Positions 43,983 to 52,897 of a stretch of 64,000 nucleotides of DNA are shown here, piece after piece. Source of the DNA: Paenibacillus sp. DCT19 (GTDB lineage Bacteria; Bacillota; Bacilli; Paenibacillales; Paenibacillaceae); the NCBI RefSeq assembly GCF_003268635.1, contig NZ_CP029639.1, positions 414,501-478,500 of the forward strand, read 5' to 3'. Every line of letters starts with the position of its first letter. Positions within the stretch are counted from its first letter, which is position 1. Made by a program: the position numbers and the translations under genes. The notes under the pieces are model-generated. The model was not told the DNA's origin and did no database searches. It saw only the letters and a program-made list of their open reading frames with translations.

Positions 43983-44741
43983 TTAACGTTTTTGTGGTCG
44001 CCAGCGCACGAGCAGCTTCTCTAGTAGCGCGATCAGCAGGAAGAGCAGTAGACTGAGCGCCACAATAATCATGATGGCTACAAATAGTCGATCTGTTCGA
44101 TATGCAGACTTCTGTAACATCATATAGTATCCGATGCCCTTATCTGCTCCGATCCATTCTGCAATAATGGCACCCATCACACTATATGTAGCGGCTATTT
44201 TGATTCCAGAGAAGACTGAGGGCAGCGCGTGCGGAAGCTCCAGTTTCCAGAACAGCTGTCCACGTTTGGCGCCAGCCATACGCATATAGTTCATCATCAT
44301 GGCATCTGTACGGGTTAATCCATCCATGGCGGCTACGGCAACAGGGAAGAAGCAGACCAGAATGATGGTAATTAATTTGGGCAGTAATCCGAATCCGAAC
44401 CAGATCAGCAAAAGCGGTGCTAGCGCGATGGTCGGGATGTTCTGGCTTAGGATAAGCAACGGATAGAGCGCGGACTTTAGAAATGGGATCAAGTGAAGCA
44501 CCATGGCAATCAGCAGTCCCACCAACGTTCCTGCGGCGAATCCGATGAGTGTTAACTGGATCGTCGCCCATGCATGCATACCAAGCCGATCCGCCTGTGA
44601 AGCTGCTTCACGAGCGATGTCCGAAGGGGCAGGCAGCATCCATTTTTCAATGTGAAATAGCGAGACCGCTCCTTGCCATATCGCAATAAAGAGAATAACC
44701 GCCACAAGGGGCGGCCATACGCTTTTGAAATAGGAGTGCAT
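43983..44741 (-). CDS. thiX: ABC transporter permease (thiamine-precursor import)
   Basis: A 252-aa permease of the SsuC/TauC/ThiX type with about six helices and the EAA loop MRMAGAKRGQLFWKLELPHALPSVFSGIKI. Its ATG overlaps the TGA of the preceding DUF77 gene by one base, so the two are coupled. In operons of this layout the cargo is a hydroxymethylpyrimidine thiamine precursor (such as formylaminopyrimidine). Confidence 0.85.
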   Translation of the reverse strand: MHSYFKSVWPPLVAVILFIAIWQGAVSLFHIEKWMLPAPSDIAREAASQADRLGMHAWATIQLTLIGFAAGTLVGLLIAMVLHLIPFLKSALYPLLILSQNIPTIALAPLLLIWFGFGLLPKLITIILVCFFPVAVAAMDGLTRTDAMMMNYMRMAGAKRGQLFWKLELPHALPSVFSGIKIAATYSVMGAIIAEWIGADKGIGYYMMLQKSAYRTDRLFVAIMIIVALSLLLFLLIALLEKLLVRWRPQKR

Positions 44742-45034
44742 CAGCGATATTTCTCCGTAAGTTTATCCATGCTGAAGCCGGCACCGCCGCTATGGGCGAT
44801 TTTGATCTGGGAGATGATGCTAGGGCTACCGGCGTCCACAAGTGCTTCATGCATTTTGCGAACGACGTCTAGCAGCTCCTCCAGCTCACCTTCCATCGTT
44901 GTTTCTAGAGGATTGACCTGATATTTCACACCCGATTGTTGAATGACTTCAATAGCGCGATCCACATACGGATATGAATCCTCACCATTTGGCGTCTTCG
45001 GGATGACTTGAATACTGAGTAACGTGCTTGCCAT
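44741..45034 (-). CDS. Thiamine-binding protein, MTH1187/YkoF-like (DUF77)
   Basis: A 97-aa cytoplasmic protein of the DUF77 family. MASTLLSIQVIPKTPNGEDSYPYVDRAIEVI and YQVNPLETTMEGELEELLDVV are family hallmarks. Members bind thiamine or its pyrimidine moiety. The ATG at 45034 follows AAAGGAG; longer open sequence upstream lies in a family 1 repeat. Location inside a TPP-regulated transporter operon supports the assignment. Confidence 0.85.
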   Translation of the reverse strand: MASTLLSIQVIPKTPNGEDSYPYVDRAIEVIQQSGVKYQVNPLETTMEGELEELLDVVRKMHEALVDAGSPSIISQIKIAHSGGAGFSMDKLTEKYR

Positions 45035-45058
45035 GGAGTTCACGGCTCCTTTCGAAAT

Positions 45059-45249
45059 ATATAAAATGAACGAACAACTGTTACACTTGCCACTTCGATG
45101 ACAGAATAACCTTCCAATCGCTGTTATCCCCAGATTTTTTTGATTCCCTTTCTCTAAAGGGAAAATCCGGTGATAAAGGCGACCGCTTCGCTTTTTCACG
45201 TTATTTCTGTCCTCTCCGTTCTCGTGTAAATATTATGTTCATTTTATAT
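45059..45249. repeat. Palindromic repeat, family 1, copy E (inverted)
   Basis: Perfect 13-bp terminal repeats ATATAAAATGAAC and GTTCATTTTATAT. These differ from copy A (AAATTGAAC / GTTCAATTT) by matched changes on both arms. The core is in reverse orientation relative to copies A-D. It lies between thiY and the DUF77 gene, inside the operon. Confidence 0.88.
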
Positions 45250-45257
45250 GAGAGATT

Positions 45258-46298
45258 TTATTGGGGTAAAAAGTCGTTCGTATATGCCTTGCTCACATCG
45301 ATCTGTTCATCCAGCAGTTTCTTGCTGAACATCCAGTCCGTATAGTTCTGCCATACTTCCTGTTTCTGTTCGCCCCAGCGTGGTGCATCATCTGTGTATT
45401 TCGGGCTTAACCACTTCTGGCTTGCTATTACAAGATCCTTATCCAGATCCGGTACGGCTTTGATCAGAATATTAGCGGCGTCTTCGGGATGATCAATCGC
45501 ATACTGATACCCTTCGGATGTAGCTTTCATGAACGCTTTAACCAGTTCAGGATCGTTCTGAATCGTGGTTTCATTCGTTACCAATACAGGCGTGTAATAA
45601 TCGAGTGCTTCGGAGTAGTCTTTGACATACAACATGTCGATCGGCTCTCCGCGAAGCTCAGCCTCAATCCCAGTCCACGCATAGAAGATCCAGGCAAAAT
45701 CAATATCTCGTTTCACGGCAGTGAAGAAGTCCGCGTCGCCCATGTTAATGTTTTTCACTTTGGACACGTCAGCGCCTTCGCCCTCCATAATGGATTGCAT
45801 GACTGCTTCCTCCACTGGGGAGCCCCAGCCTCCATAGGTTTTACCTTCGAAGTCTTTCGGGGATTTAATGTTCCGATCCGTCGGTGCTGCAAATCCAGAT
45901 GTATTATGCTGAATAACCGCAGCAATGGAGACGAGCGGTACACCTTGGGTACGCGCCTGAGTTACACTTTCCTGATAACTTACACCAAAAGGTACTTCAT
46001 TCGAAGCGACCATCGTGTCAGCGCCGCCCGCACCAGGCTGCACAATCTCCACGTTTAAACCCTCGGCTTCGTAGAATCCTTGATCTACTGCTGCATATAA
46101 GCCGGTATGGTTCGTATTCGGTGTCCAGTCCAGTACAACTTTAACGTCTCGGAGTGCTACGTTATCACCTTCACTGCTGTTCTCGGTGTTGGTACCTCCG
46201 TTAGATTGGGCAGGGCCAGCTTCCTTGCTTCCGCAAGCCGTGATTGCAATCAAGGTTACGCATAGGAGCAACAAGCCGATCATTTTACGCCATCTCAT
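45258..46298 (-). CDS. thiY: ABC substrate-binding lipoprotein, NMT1/THI5-like (thiamine precursor)
   Basis: A 346-aa lipoprotein with lipobox AITACGSK and an NMT1/THI5-like fold. The core begins VVLDWTPNTNHTGLYAAVDQGFYEAEGLNVEIVQPG, a hallmark of ThiY pyrimidine-binding proteins. GWGSPVEEAVMQSI and DFAWIFYAWTGIEAEL are also typical. The ATG at 46298 has AAGGAG 9 nt upstream; earlier ATGs are too close to the RBS. It is the first gene behind a TPP riboswitch. Confidence 0.9.
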   Translation of the reverse strand: MRWRKMIGLLLLCVTLIAITACGSKEAGPAQSNGGTNTENSSEGDNVALRDVKVVLDWTPNTNHTGLYAAVDQGFYEAEGLNVEIVQPGAGGADTMVASNEVPFGVSYQESVTQARTQGVPLVSIAAVIQHNTSGFAAPTDRNIKSPKDFEGKTYGGWGSPVEEAVMQSIMEGEGADVSKVKNINMGDADFFTAVKRDIDFAWIFYAWTGIEAELRGEPIDMLYVKDYSEALDYYTPVLVTNETTIQNDPELVKAFMKATSEGYQYAIDHPEDAANILIKAVPDLDKDLVIASQKWLSPKYTDDAPRWGEQKQEVWQNYTDWMFSKKLLDEQIDVSKAYTNDFLPQ

Positions 46299-46440
46299 CT
46301 TCATTCTCTCCTTCATGTGGTCCGCCTAAATGGCGAGGGTTCTCCTTGGCTTCATATCCAAGCATCGTGCATAAATCAGCAGAATTATACCGGCTATGAT
46401 CTGGATGTCTTTTTTATGTAATGAGATATGCAAAAGAACA

Positions 46441-46472
46441 TAAAAAAAGCGCCCCGGATTCCGGGACGCGTG
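46441..46472 (-). terminator. Riboswitch-controlled terminator
   Basis: On the minus strand GCGTCCCGG pairs with CCGGGGCGC and is followed by seven T. It lies 50 nt after the TPP aptamer and is the expression platform that stops transcription before thiY. Confidence 0.85.
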
Positions 46473-46521
46473 CAGGCGTTAGAGAAGTAGCGCGCAGCGA
46501 TATAGCTGGGCCTATTCGATA

Positions 46522-46614
46522 TACTCCGATTCCTACGCTGGCATGATCCAGATCAGGTCTAAGGGTTAGTATCTTGTGGGATACACTCTCAGCCGGCCAA
46601 TTCCGACTCCCCTG
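46522..46614 (-). ncRNA. TPP riboswitch (THI element)
   Basis: The minus strand shows the conserved aptamer: GGGGAGTCGG, GGCTGAGAG, ACCCTTAGACCTGATCTGG, ATGCCAGCGTAGGAAT and a closing ATCGGAGT. TPP binding should favour the downstream terminator and switch off the thiY-DUF77-thiX-thiZ operon. Bases 46615-46781 show no gene. Confidence 0.93.
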
Positions 46615-46781
46615 GGAAACTATGAAGTTAAGGGTATTACTAGGTGTAATTATAGGGCAGTGGGCAGAACGTGTCCAGTCATGAACTGGAATATCGGATG
46701 ATGGATCTCACGAAGTGGATGTAAAGCAATCATAGATGCTGTCTGTGCGCCAATCGGGATCATGGATAGATCGGTTTACCT

Positions 46782-47168
46782 TTAACGCTGAAAGAATTCA
46801 ATCCATTCCTTCTCTGGGCCATAGATGAAGAAGTAACGATAACCGTTCGGTAATGTGATAATCTCCCCATCGATAAATTCGGCGTCCGTCGCTTGTATAC
46901 GCTGATATTCAGCATCAAGATCCTCCACGTGAATCGCAAAATGATGCACAGTTCCTTCGGAGGGAAGTTTGTCGCTATATCCCTGAATCAGTTCAATTTC
47001 AGTTTCATCACTGCCATTGAATCCGAGGAAAGCAAGTTGGATCACACCATTGGTATGGGTAACGCGGTCTTTCAGCTCAAGCCCAACGATCTCGGTATAG
47101 AAGCAAAGCGTCGTCTCTAGATCACGGACAGCGATACCGATGTGGTCGATACGTTTTTGAAAGCTCAT
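46782..47168 (-). CDS. VOC-family glyoxalase-like protein
   Basis: A 128-aa vicinal-oxygen-chelate protein. IDHIGIAVRDLETTLCFYTEIVGLEL and HFAIHVEDLDAEY place the two beta-alpha-beta-beta-beta halves. Candidate metal ligands are His10, Glu58 in ETEIELIQ, His76 and the Glu in EKEWIEFFQ. It may be lactoylglutathione lyase-like or methylmalonyl-CoA epimerase-like. Confidence 0.82.
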   Translation of the reverse strand: MSFQKRIDHIGIAVRDLETTLCFYTEIVGLELKDRVTHTNGVIQLAFLGFNGSDETEIELIQGYSDKLPSEGTVHHFAIHVEDLDAEYQRIQATDAEFIDGEIITLPNGYRYFFIYGPEKEWIEFFQR

Positions 47169-47395
47169 TGTATAGTAATCCTCCTAACTGATTCGTGAAT
47201 ATGGTTTACATTTTAAGGAGTATGATAGGGGTATAAATCCGGGTTGTCAAATAGGAAAAAAGAGTTTATCTAGATGAAATGTTCTATATTTCAACATAAA
47301 CATATAGGTATCTTATTAATGTTCACAAAGTGTTCACTTATGTGACCCTATTCCTCATCTCTATAATTGTCCAAGTAGAAGAAAGGATGAGAGAA

Positions 47396-47878
47396 TTGCC
47401 AACAACCAAGAAAGAACATACGTATTTTGGATTGATGATGTGCACAGGAATGGTCGTTGTTATGATGACTTTCAATTTACTGTACAACGGACTAATGGGG
47501 AGCATGTCTCTACTTGAAATCCTATTTCAATTCGTCCTGTGTTTTATTGTAGCTTTTGTGGTGGAAAGCTTTATCGTTGGGCCGGTGGCTCAGAAAATTG
47601 CCTTTGCGTTGCTATTCAACAAATCGAATAAGGTGATCGGCGTTTTGATGATTTCAGTGTGCATGGTCGTGGGCATGGTGTTGATGATGTCGATGTATGG
47701 GATGCTTACGGCGTATCTTGCCAATCAATTGAACGGAAAGCCTCTCGTAGAAACGTATCTTCACACCATACTCCGGAACTTTAGCCTGGCGCTACCGTTA
47801 CAGTTGCTCATCATTGGGCCGCTTGTTCGATATGTATTCGGTAAATTCATAAAAGCTAAAGGGAACGTAACCCCTTAG
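47396..47878 (+). CDS. DUF2798 family membrane protein
   Basis: A 160-aa protein with four hydrophobic helices and two similar halves, each with (L/F)xxGPxxR-type ends (VESFIVGPVAQKIA and LQLLIIGPLVRYVFG), as in DUF2798. The TTG at 47396 lies 9 nt after AAAGG; the ATG three codons before abuts that RBS. Function is unknown. Confidence 0.78.
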   Translation: MPTTKKEHTYFGLMMCTGMVVVMMTFNLLYNGLMGSMSLLEILFQFVLCFIVAFVVESFIVGPVAQKIAFALLFNKSNKVIGVLMISVCMVVGMVLMMSMYGMLTAYLANQLNGKPLVETYLHTILRNFSLALPLQLLIIGPLVRYVFGKFIKAKGNVTP

Positions 47879-48010
47879 TTAATACAGAAGCCTAATTGAC
47901 TTTGTGATTCCATATGTTCATTGAGTGTAGAGACAGAATGAATCCTGTATTAATTGGAAAATAGAGGAGAAAAGTGTTAATATTTTTGCCATCAAGAATT
48001 TTAACAGGTG

Positions 48011-48637
48011 GTGAAGAAACTGAAGCAAATATTACTGATTATTGTAGCCCTGTTGTTGATTACTGGGTGTAGAGATCAACAGGATGGAGAAGAATACGTT
48101 AACACTTCTTCTGATTCTAGTACCAGTTTTACTCAACTGGATAGCGAATCAGAAATCAAAGCTGAAAATTTGCAAGAGCTAGTGGCTGTGGGTCTGGAGA
48201 AGAGATTAAACAGGGAAGAAAATTCTGAAAATATCACTATTGATGTCCCTTACGATGAAGGAAGTTCTATCTTTGCAACATACTATCTCAACCAAGAGCC
48301 GGTAACAGAGGTGGGGATGATACAAGCTGTAAAGCATGAGAACGAATATATATTGCAAAATATAGATCTTAGCCCTATAGATAAACAGGCACCCTTTTGG
48401 TTAGCTAAATTTGTAGGCACGACGATGGATGGAAAGAGTAATTTTAGGGTCAACTACGGTTACATTAATGATCCTTCGATAAACGAAATTCGAATTCAAT
48501 ACTCCAACGTCACAATGCACGGCATGTCAATGGATGATCGCAAGACATTTCTGGATGTAACAACAGATGAGAAGATGATCGAGACATCCGTTCAGGGAAT
48601 AGATGGGGATAACAACCTGGTTTATAAGTATGATTAA
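48011..48637 (+). CDS. Hypothetical lipoprotein
   Basis: A 208-aa predicted lipoprotein with signal KKLKQILLIIVALLLI and lipobox ITGCRDQQ. A Ser/Thr-rich linker is followed by a soluble domain of about 150 residues with no motif I recognise. Two consecutive GTG codons (48008, 48011) are possible starts and the RBS is weak. It is monocistronic. Confidence 0.7.
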   Translation: MKKLKQILLIIVALLLITGCRDQQDGEEYVNTSSDSSTSFTQLDSESEIKAENLQELVAVGLEKRLNREENSENITIDVPYDEGSSIFATYYLNQEPVTEVGMIQAVKHENEYILQNIDLSPIDKQAPFWLAKFVGTTMDGKSNFRVNYGYINDPSINEIRIQYSNVTMHGMSMDDRKTFLDVTTDEKMIETSVQGIDGDNNLVYKYD

Positions 48638-48699
48638 AAATGTAAACATTAAGCCAGTATCGCTTGCATTTAAACGTAGCTTTTGTATATACTGTTAAT

Positions 48700-48909
48700 C
48701 AACAATTACAGATCGGAACATGCCGTTGAAGAGCATCCAACTCGGAGGCGTTTTCGCCAGGGGAGCGATATTTCCCCAAGTTAACCGGAACCGCCCGTTA
48801 TCGCGGACCAAGCGGCTGGAGCAGTGAATGAACTGCTTCGGCAAGTTGGGTGGCACCGCGAGCAGAGCGCTCCTCGTCCCAAGGGATGAGGGCGCTCTTT
48901 GTATTTTTA
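48700..48909 (+). ncRNA. T-box leader of serS
   Basis: The T-box consensus is exact at 48843-48860 (AAGTTGGGTGGCACCGCG). It is followed by a terminator GAGCGC...GCGCTC with TTTGTATTTTT (48865-48909). The base after TGG is C, so the leader should pair with a tRNA ending GCCA; a G discriminator base fits tRNA-Ser. Uncharged tRNA would allow read-through into serS. The exact specifier codon was not resolved by eye. Confidence 0.88.
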
Positions 48910-48930
48910 CAGCCAAAGGAGACGGTGACC

Positions 48931-50229
48931 ATGCTTGAAATGAAGTGGATCAGAGCGCATGCAGAAGAGGTGCAGGCGGCGGCAGATGGAAAGAAAATCA
49001 ATATTAACATTCAAGAACTGTTAGAGCGAGACGAGGAACGCAGAGCGTTATTGCAGGAAATTGAAGAAGGACGCAGAGTGCGTAACGCGTTGTCGGCAGA
49101 TATTGGCAGGATGATGCAAGCAGGTCAGCGTGAGCAGGCAGAGGGGCTGCGAAGCGAGGTAAAACAACGGAATGAGCAGTTGGAACAGCTCAAAGTTAAG
49201 CTTGAAGCGATTCAAGAGGAATTTACGCGTATGCAGTGGCTCGTGCCCAATGTTGTATCGCCAGACACACCTGTAGGTACTTCGGATGCGGACAATGTAG
49301 AGCTACGCCGTGTGGGTGAAATCCCGACTTTTGAGTATAGCATGAAGGATCATGTGGAATTGGGCGAGATGCATGACCTAATTGACATTGTGCGTGGGGT
49401 GAAAATCGGTGGAACACGCAGCTATGTGCTAAAGGGAGCAGGGGCACTACTTCACCGCGCCGTGCAACAGCTTGCGCTCGATCTGCTCTTGAAGCAGGGA
49501 TTCACACCGCTAGAGGTGCCGCTCATGGTAAGGGAAGATGCTCTACTCAACACAGGGTTTTTCCCAACAGGACGAGATCAAGTGTATGAGCTTACCGGTG
49601 AGAACAAGTGGCTGGTCGGTACTTCGGAGGTTCCGCTCGTGTCCTATTATGCAGATGAAGTTGTGAATGTGGAACAACCTGTGAAGCTGGCTGCTGTATC
49701 GACGTGCTTCCGCAGTGAGGTGGGATCGGGAGGACGGGACGTGCGCGGATTGTATCGTGTACACCAATTTGCCAAGGTGGAGCAGGTGATTCTCTGCGCT
49801 CCAGATGCGGCAGAGTCGGAACGGATGTTACAGGAGATTACAGGACACGCTGAGCAATTGCTGCAACTGTTAGAGCTTCCTTATCGTGTTGTAGCGGTAT
49901 GTACCGGGGATATGGGGCAGAAGACGTATAAGCAGTATGATATTGAGACATGGATGCCTAGCCGGGAAGCGTACGGTGAGACACATTCTTCGTCGAATCT
50001 GCATGACTTCCAAGCACGTCGTTCGAATATTCGTTGTCGTGATGCAGAAGGGAAGCTGGTATATTGCCATACCCTAAACAATACAGCTGTGGCTTCGCCT
50101 CGTATTCTCATTCCGTTGCTGGAGAATCATCAGCAGGCTGATGGAAGCATTCGAATTCCGGATGCGCTCCAGCCATATATGGGCGGGGCTGAGTTTATTG
50201 CACTGCCACATCTAGCGGAAGAAGAGTAA
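48931..50229 (+). CDS. serS: Seryl-tRNA synthetase, divergent form
   Basis: A 432-aa class II synthetase. An N-terminal coiled-coil arm (residues about 1-105) is followed by motif 2 FRSEVGSGGRDVRGLYRVHQF and motif 3 NNTAVASPRILIPLLENHQQ, with TSEVPLVSYYADEV and CTGDMGQKTYKQYDIETWMPS. The segment YGETHSSSNLHDFQARR and the motif 3 sequence differ from standard bacterial SerRS (usually YREISSCSN..FQARR and GSGLAxGRT) and recall organellar-type enzymes. The ATG at 48931 has AAAGGAG upstream. T-box control suggests an amino-acid-starvation-induced, possibly second, SerRS. Confidence 0.88.
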   Translation: MLEMKWIRAHAEEVQAAADGKKININIQELLERDEERRALLQEIEEGRRVRNALSADIGRMMQAGQREQAEGLRSEVKQRNEQLEQLKVKLEAIQEEFTRMQWLVPNVVSPDTPVGTSDADNVELRRVGEIPTFEYSMKDHVELGEMHDLIDIVRGVKIGGTRSYVLKGAGALLHRAVQQLALDLLLKQGFTPLEVPLMVREDALLNTGFFPTGRDQVYELTGENKWLVGTSEVPLVSYYADEVVNVEQPVKLAAVSTCFRSEVGSGGRDVRGLYRVHQFAKVEQVILCAPDAAESERMLQEITGHAEQLLQLLELPYRVVAVCTGDMGQKTYKQYDIETWMPSREAYGETHSSSNLHDFQARRSNIRCRDAEGKLVYCHTLNNTAVASPRILIPLLENHQQADGSIRIPDALQPYMGGAEFIALPHLAEEE

Positions 50230-50287
50230 GACGTGAATTTTAATGTTGGTATGCATATGAAAGAGTCGGATTAGAAATGCAATGCAA

Positions 50288-50357
50288 TAACTCCTATATC
50301 GCAATGTCCTTAAGGTAATAAACTTAATGACATTGCTTATCGTAGGGGTTCTTTTTT
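50288..50357 (+). terminator. Terminator after serS
   Basis: AACTCCTATATCGCAATGTC pairs imperfectly with GACATTGCTTATCGTAGGGGTT and runs into CTTTTTTA. Confidence 0.7.
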
Positions 50358-50442
50358 ATATAACTAGATATCCATGAAGGAGCATCAGTATATTTCTGGA
50401 ATATATTATTAATCGAAATTACTGAGATAGGGAGTGTATAGG

Positions 50443-50517
50443 ATGGACAAGCATTACGACAACCTGCTGTTAGCTTTTGAAGAAGCAGTAGGAGGTTTTG
50501 TTCATGCGATATCGTAA
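50443..50517 (+). CDS. 24-aa leader peptide or gene remnant overlapping the aldo/keto reductase
   Basis: A short frame (MDKHYDNLLLAFEEAVGGF...) with GGGAGTGTATAGG upstream. Its last codons contain the AGGAGG and the ATG of the next gene (50504). It could couple translation of the reductase or be the stub of a lost gene. Confidence 0.35.
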   Translation: MDKHYDNLLLAFEEAVGGFVHAIS

Positions 50518-51355
50518 GCTAGGGAATACAGGGATAGACATTCCGGTGATTGGTCAAGGGACGTGGAAGTTTGGTGAAGATCCGAGGAAAGAAAGAGATG
50601 AAGTGAAGGCATTGCGTCATGGCATCCAACATGGACTTACCCTAATTGATACTGCAGAAGAGTACGGAGATGGGGGTGCCGAGAAAGTGGTTGGTCGTGC
50701 CATTCATGATGTCAGAAGTAAGGTATTCCTAGTCACTAAAGTATCAGCCAAGCATTGTTCTTATCAAGGTGTGCTTAGAGCGGCAGAGGAAAGTTTAGAT
50801 CGTTTGAGAACGGATTACATAGATCTTTATTTGCAGCATTGGCCAAGCCCACACTACAAAGTTGCTGAGACGATGGAGGCTATGTCGGAACTCGTGAGTA
50901 GAGGAATAGTCAAACATGTAGGTGTTAGTAATTTTACGCTCGATTTGATGAAAGAGGCACAGTACCATTTAGGCGAAATACCGTTGGTATGTAATCAATT
51001 AGCTTATCATTTACATGATCGAAGAATTGAGAAGGAAATACTACCTTTTTCTATAGAGAACAGTGTAACCATTATGGGATATTCACCTTTTGGTTTTGCT
51101 CCATCTAAATTTGGTAATAAAGGATTCCCACAAGTGGGTTCCGCAGAGAGAAAGATACTCGATACCATCGGAGATAACTATGGCGTAACCGCATATCAGG
51201 TTGCAATGAACTGGATTTTAAGGCAGGAAGGTATAGTTACCATCCCCAAAGCGGCGAGTATACAGCATATAAATGATAATTTGAGAGCTCTAGATTGGGA
51301 GTTAGAGGAGGCGGACTTAGCAAAAATCGAGAAATCCTTTCCGCTGATGGGCTAG
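50504..51355 (+). CDS. Aldo/keto reductase
   Basis: A 283-aa NADPH-dependent oxidoreductase of the AKR superfamily. The catalytic tetrad is visible as TLIDTAEEYGDGG (Asp, Tyr), TKVSAKH (Lys) and LYLQHWP (His); VGVSNFTLDLM and IPKAASIQHINDNLRAL are cofactor segments. The ATG at 50504 is 8 nt after AGGAGG. Only moderately similar to the first reductase at 6852; substrate unknown. Confidence 0.85.
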   Translation: MRYRKLGNTGIDIPVIGQGTWKFGEDPRKERDEVKALRHGIQHGLTLIDTAEEYGDGGAEKVVGRAIHDVRSKVFLVTKVSAKHCSYQGVLRAAEESLDRLRTDYIDLYLQHWPSPHYKVAETMEAMSELVSRGIVKHVGVSNFTLDLMKEAQYHLGEIPLVCNQLAYHLHDRRIEKEILPFSIENSVTIMGYSPFGFAPSKFGNKGFPQVGSAERKILDTIGDNYGVTAYQVAMNWILRQEGIVTIPKAASIQHINDNLRALDWELEEADLAKIEKSFPLMG

Positions 51356-51404
51356 GCTATAGCTAACTACCTGTAATACATATGATAGGAGTGGAATGGA
51401 ATTG

Positions 51405-51878
51405 ATGACAGCATCATTCTCACATAGACCCGAAGGATACGAATGTCCATTTTGTTGTATATGGGGTATCGCTGGGTCTAATCAGGGAACGAAACAAAGG
51501 GATATCATCTATCAGAACGAAAAGGTAACGGCATTTATAGCGAGTAAATGGTGGCCCAACAATAAGGGGCATGTGCTTATCATTCCTAATCAACACTTTG
51601 AAAATATCTTTGACCTTACTGCCGTTTATGCTGCTGCAATCCACCGCGTGGCTCAGCTTACAGCACTTGCCATGAAGAATACATATGGATGTGATGGGAT
51701 TTCTACGCGGCAACATAATGAACCTGCTGGCAATCAAGACGTATGGCATTATCACCTGCATGTCTACCCTAGATATGCGGACGATCAATTGTATCTATCA
51801 CAAGGTGCTAATTCTGATCCAGAAGAACGTGCTCTTTATGCTGACAAGCTGCGTTCTTGGATCGATGAAAACTCGTAG
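51405..51878 (+). CDS. HIT-family nucleotide hydrolase
   Basis: A 157-aa histidine-triad protein. The catalytic motif is HYHLHVYPR (HxHxHx-type) near residue 118. An N-terminal CPFC pair recalls the zinc site of some HIT proteins. KGHVLIIPNQHFENIFDL is the usual central segment. Start choice is uncertain: ATGs at 51396 and 51405 both follow AGGAGTGGA. It would cleave nucleoside phosphate adducts such as AMP derivatives. Confidence 0.82.
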   Translation: MTASFSHRPEGYECPFCCIWGIAGSNQGTKQRDIIYQNEKVTAFIASKWWPNNKGHVLIIPNQHFENIFDLTAVYAAAIHRVAQLTALAMKNTYGCDGISTRQHNEPAGNQDVWHYHLHVYPRYADDQLYLSQGANSDPEERALYADKLRSWIDENS

Positions 51879-51903
51879 AATCTAAGGAGAATACATCAAC
51901 ACA

Positions 51904-52748
51904 TCATTTAATGGGTATCCAGATTTGAGGTGGTTGATTAGGACCGGGGTAGACCTCGAATTCGGGAATACCAGCATGTTCATAAGGGTTGGAGGGGAAC
52001 CATTCTGTGATGATCTGTTTCCACAGAGCCTGCATACTTGCCGGCATCGGTCCTTGCACTTCAAATACGCACCATTTGGAAGCGGGAATTAGAAGCGTCG
52101 ATAATCCTTCGGGTACTTCTCCATCGTATGAGGTAGCAATCCAGTATTCCATTTGTTTCTCATGAATCTCGTTCTGATCCACACAGACACCAAGAATGCC
52201 TTGAATCAATCCGTTATTTAATTGAAACAAGCGATCCTCAGCTCCACTGTGATATGCATCTTGCCACATCGTAGAGATTCCAGACAGGTGTTCCCCGTTT
52301 ATATACGAAAAGGATTGTTGGATTCCTACCACCGAAAATTCATCATGTTCTACCATCTTATAATTCATGGGTTCTGCTCCTTTTAAGCTAAGCTGAATAA
52401 CCAAGCGGTTATACGCCTTGATTGAAATCTTATTTCGACGGGCTTCACTAGGGGGAAGCCATGTTGTCTGCGAAAAGCTTTGGAAAATGACTCCGGCGTG
52501 TCATAACCGTACTTGAACGCTAAATCAATGATTTTGCCATCGCTTTGTAGAAGCTCATATGCTGCTAATATTAATCGTCTCCGCCTAATATATTCTGCAA
52601 TCGTAACATCAGCTAATAAGGAAAATGTACGTTGAAAATGAAAGAGAGACAGGTTGGTTTCAGCCGCAATTTGTTCTATGGTCATGTCCTCAAGCAGATG
52701 ATCTTCAATATATTGAATAGCTGTTTGTAAGGGCTGAATCCATTTCAT
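51904..52748 (-). pseudogene. AraC-type regulator with GyrI-like effector domain, one frameshift
   Basis: Restoring one base yields a 281-aa regulator. The N-terminal AraC HTH (MTIEQIAAETNLSLFHFQRTFSLLADVTIAEYIRRRRL ... FGYDTPESFSKAFRRQHG by family pattern) is in one frame. The continuation PSEARRNKISIKAYNRLVIQLSL and the GyrI-like small-molecule domain (MNYKMVEHDEFSVVGIQ to the stop) are in the next. The junction is five G on the plus strand (52451-52455); six would join HGFPPSEARR correctly. Alternatively, the two halves may be translated as separate proteins. Confidence 0.8.
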
Positions 52749-52897
52749 GTTGTGATCACTCCTTGATGCATATCATACAGGATTGTTGCTTCAGCAGCCT
52801 GTCTTTTTCTGCTTTCATTTGTCCGTTTGTATGTATGGTTTCTTCAATAAGACAAGTTTAATGAAAATCGGAGAGGTTGTTACCCTGCTCATTATGC

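Noticed and set aside
45489..46058. 189-codon open frame on the plus strand inside thiY
   Set aside because: Antisense to a clear lipoprotein gene and without family resemblance.
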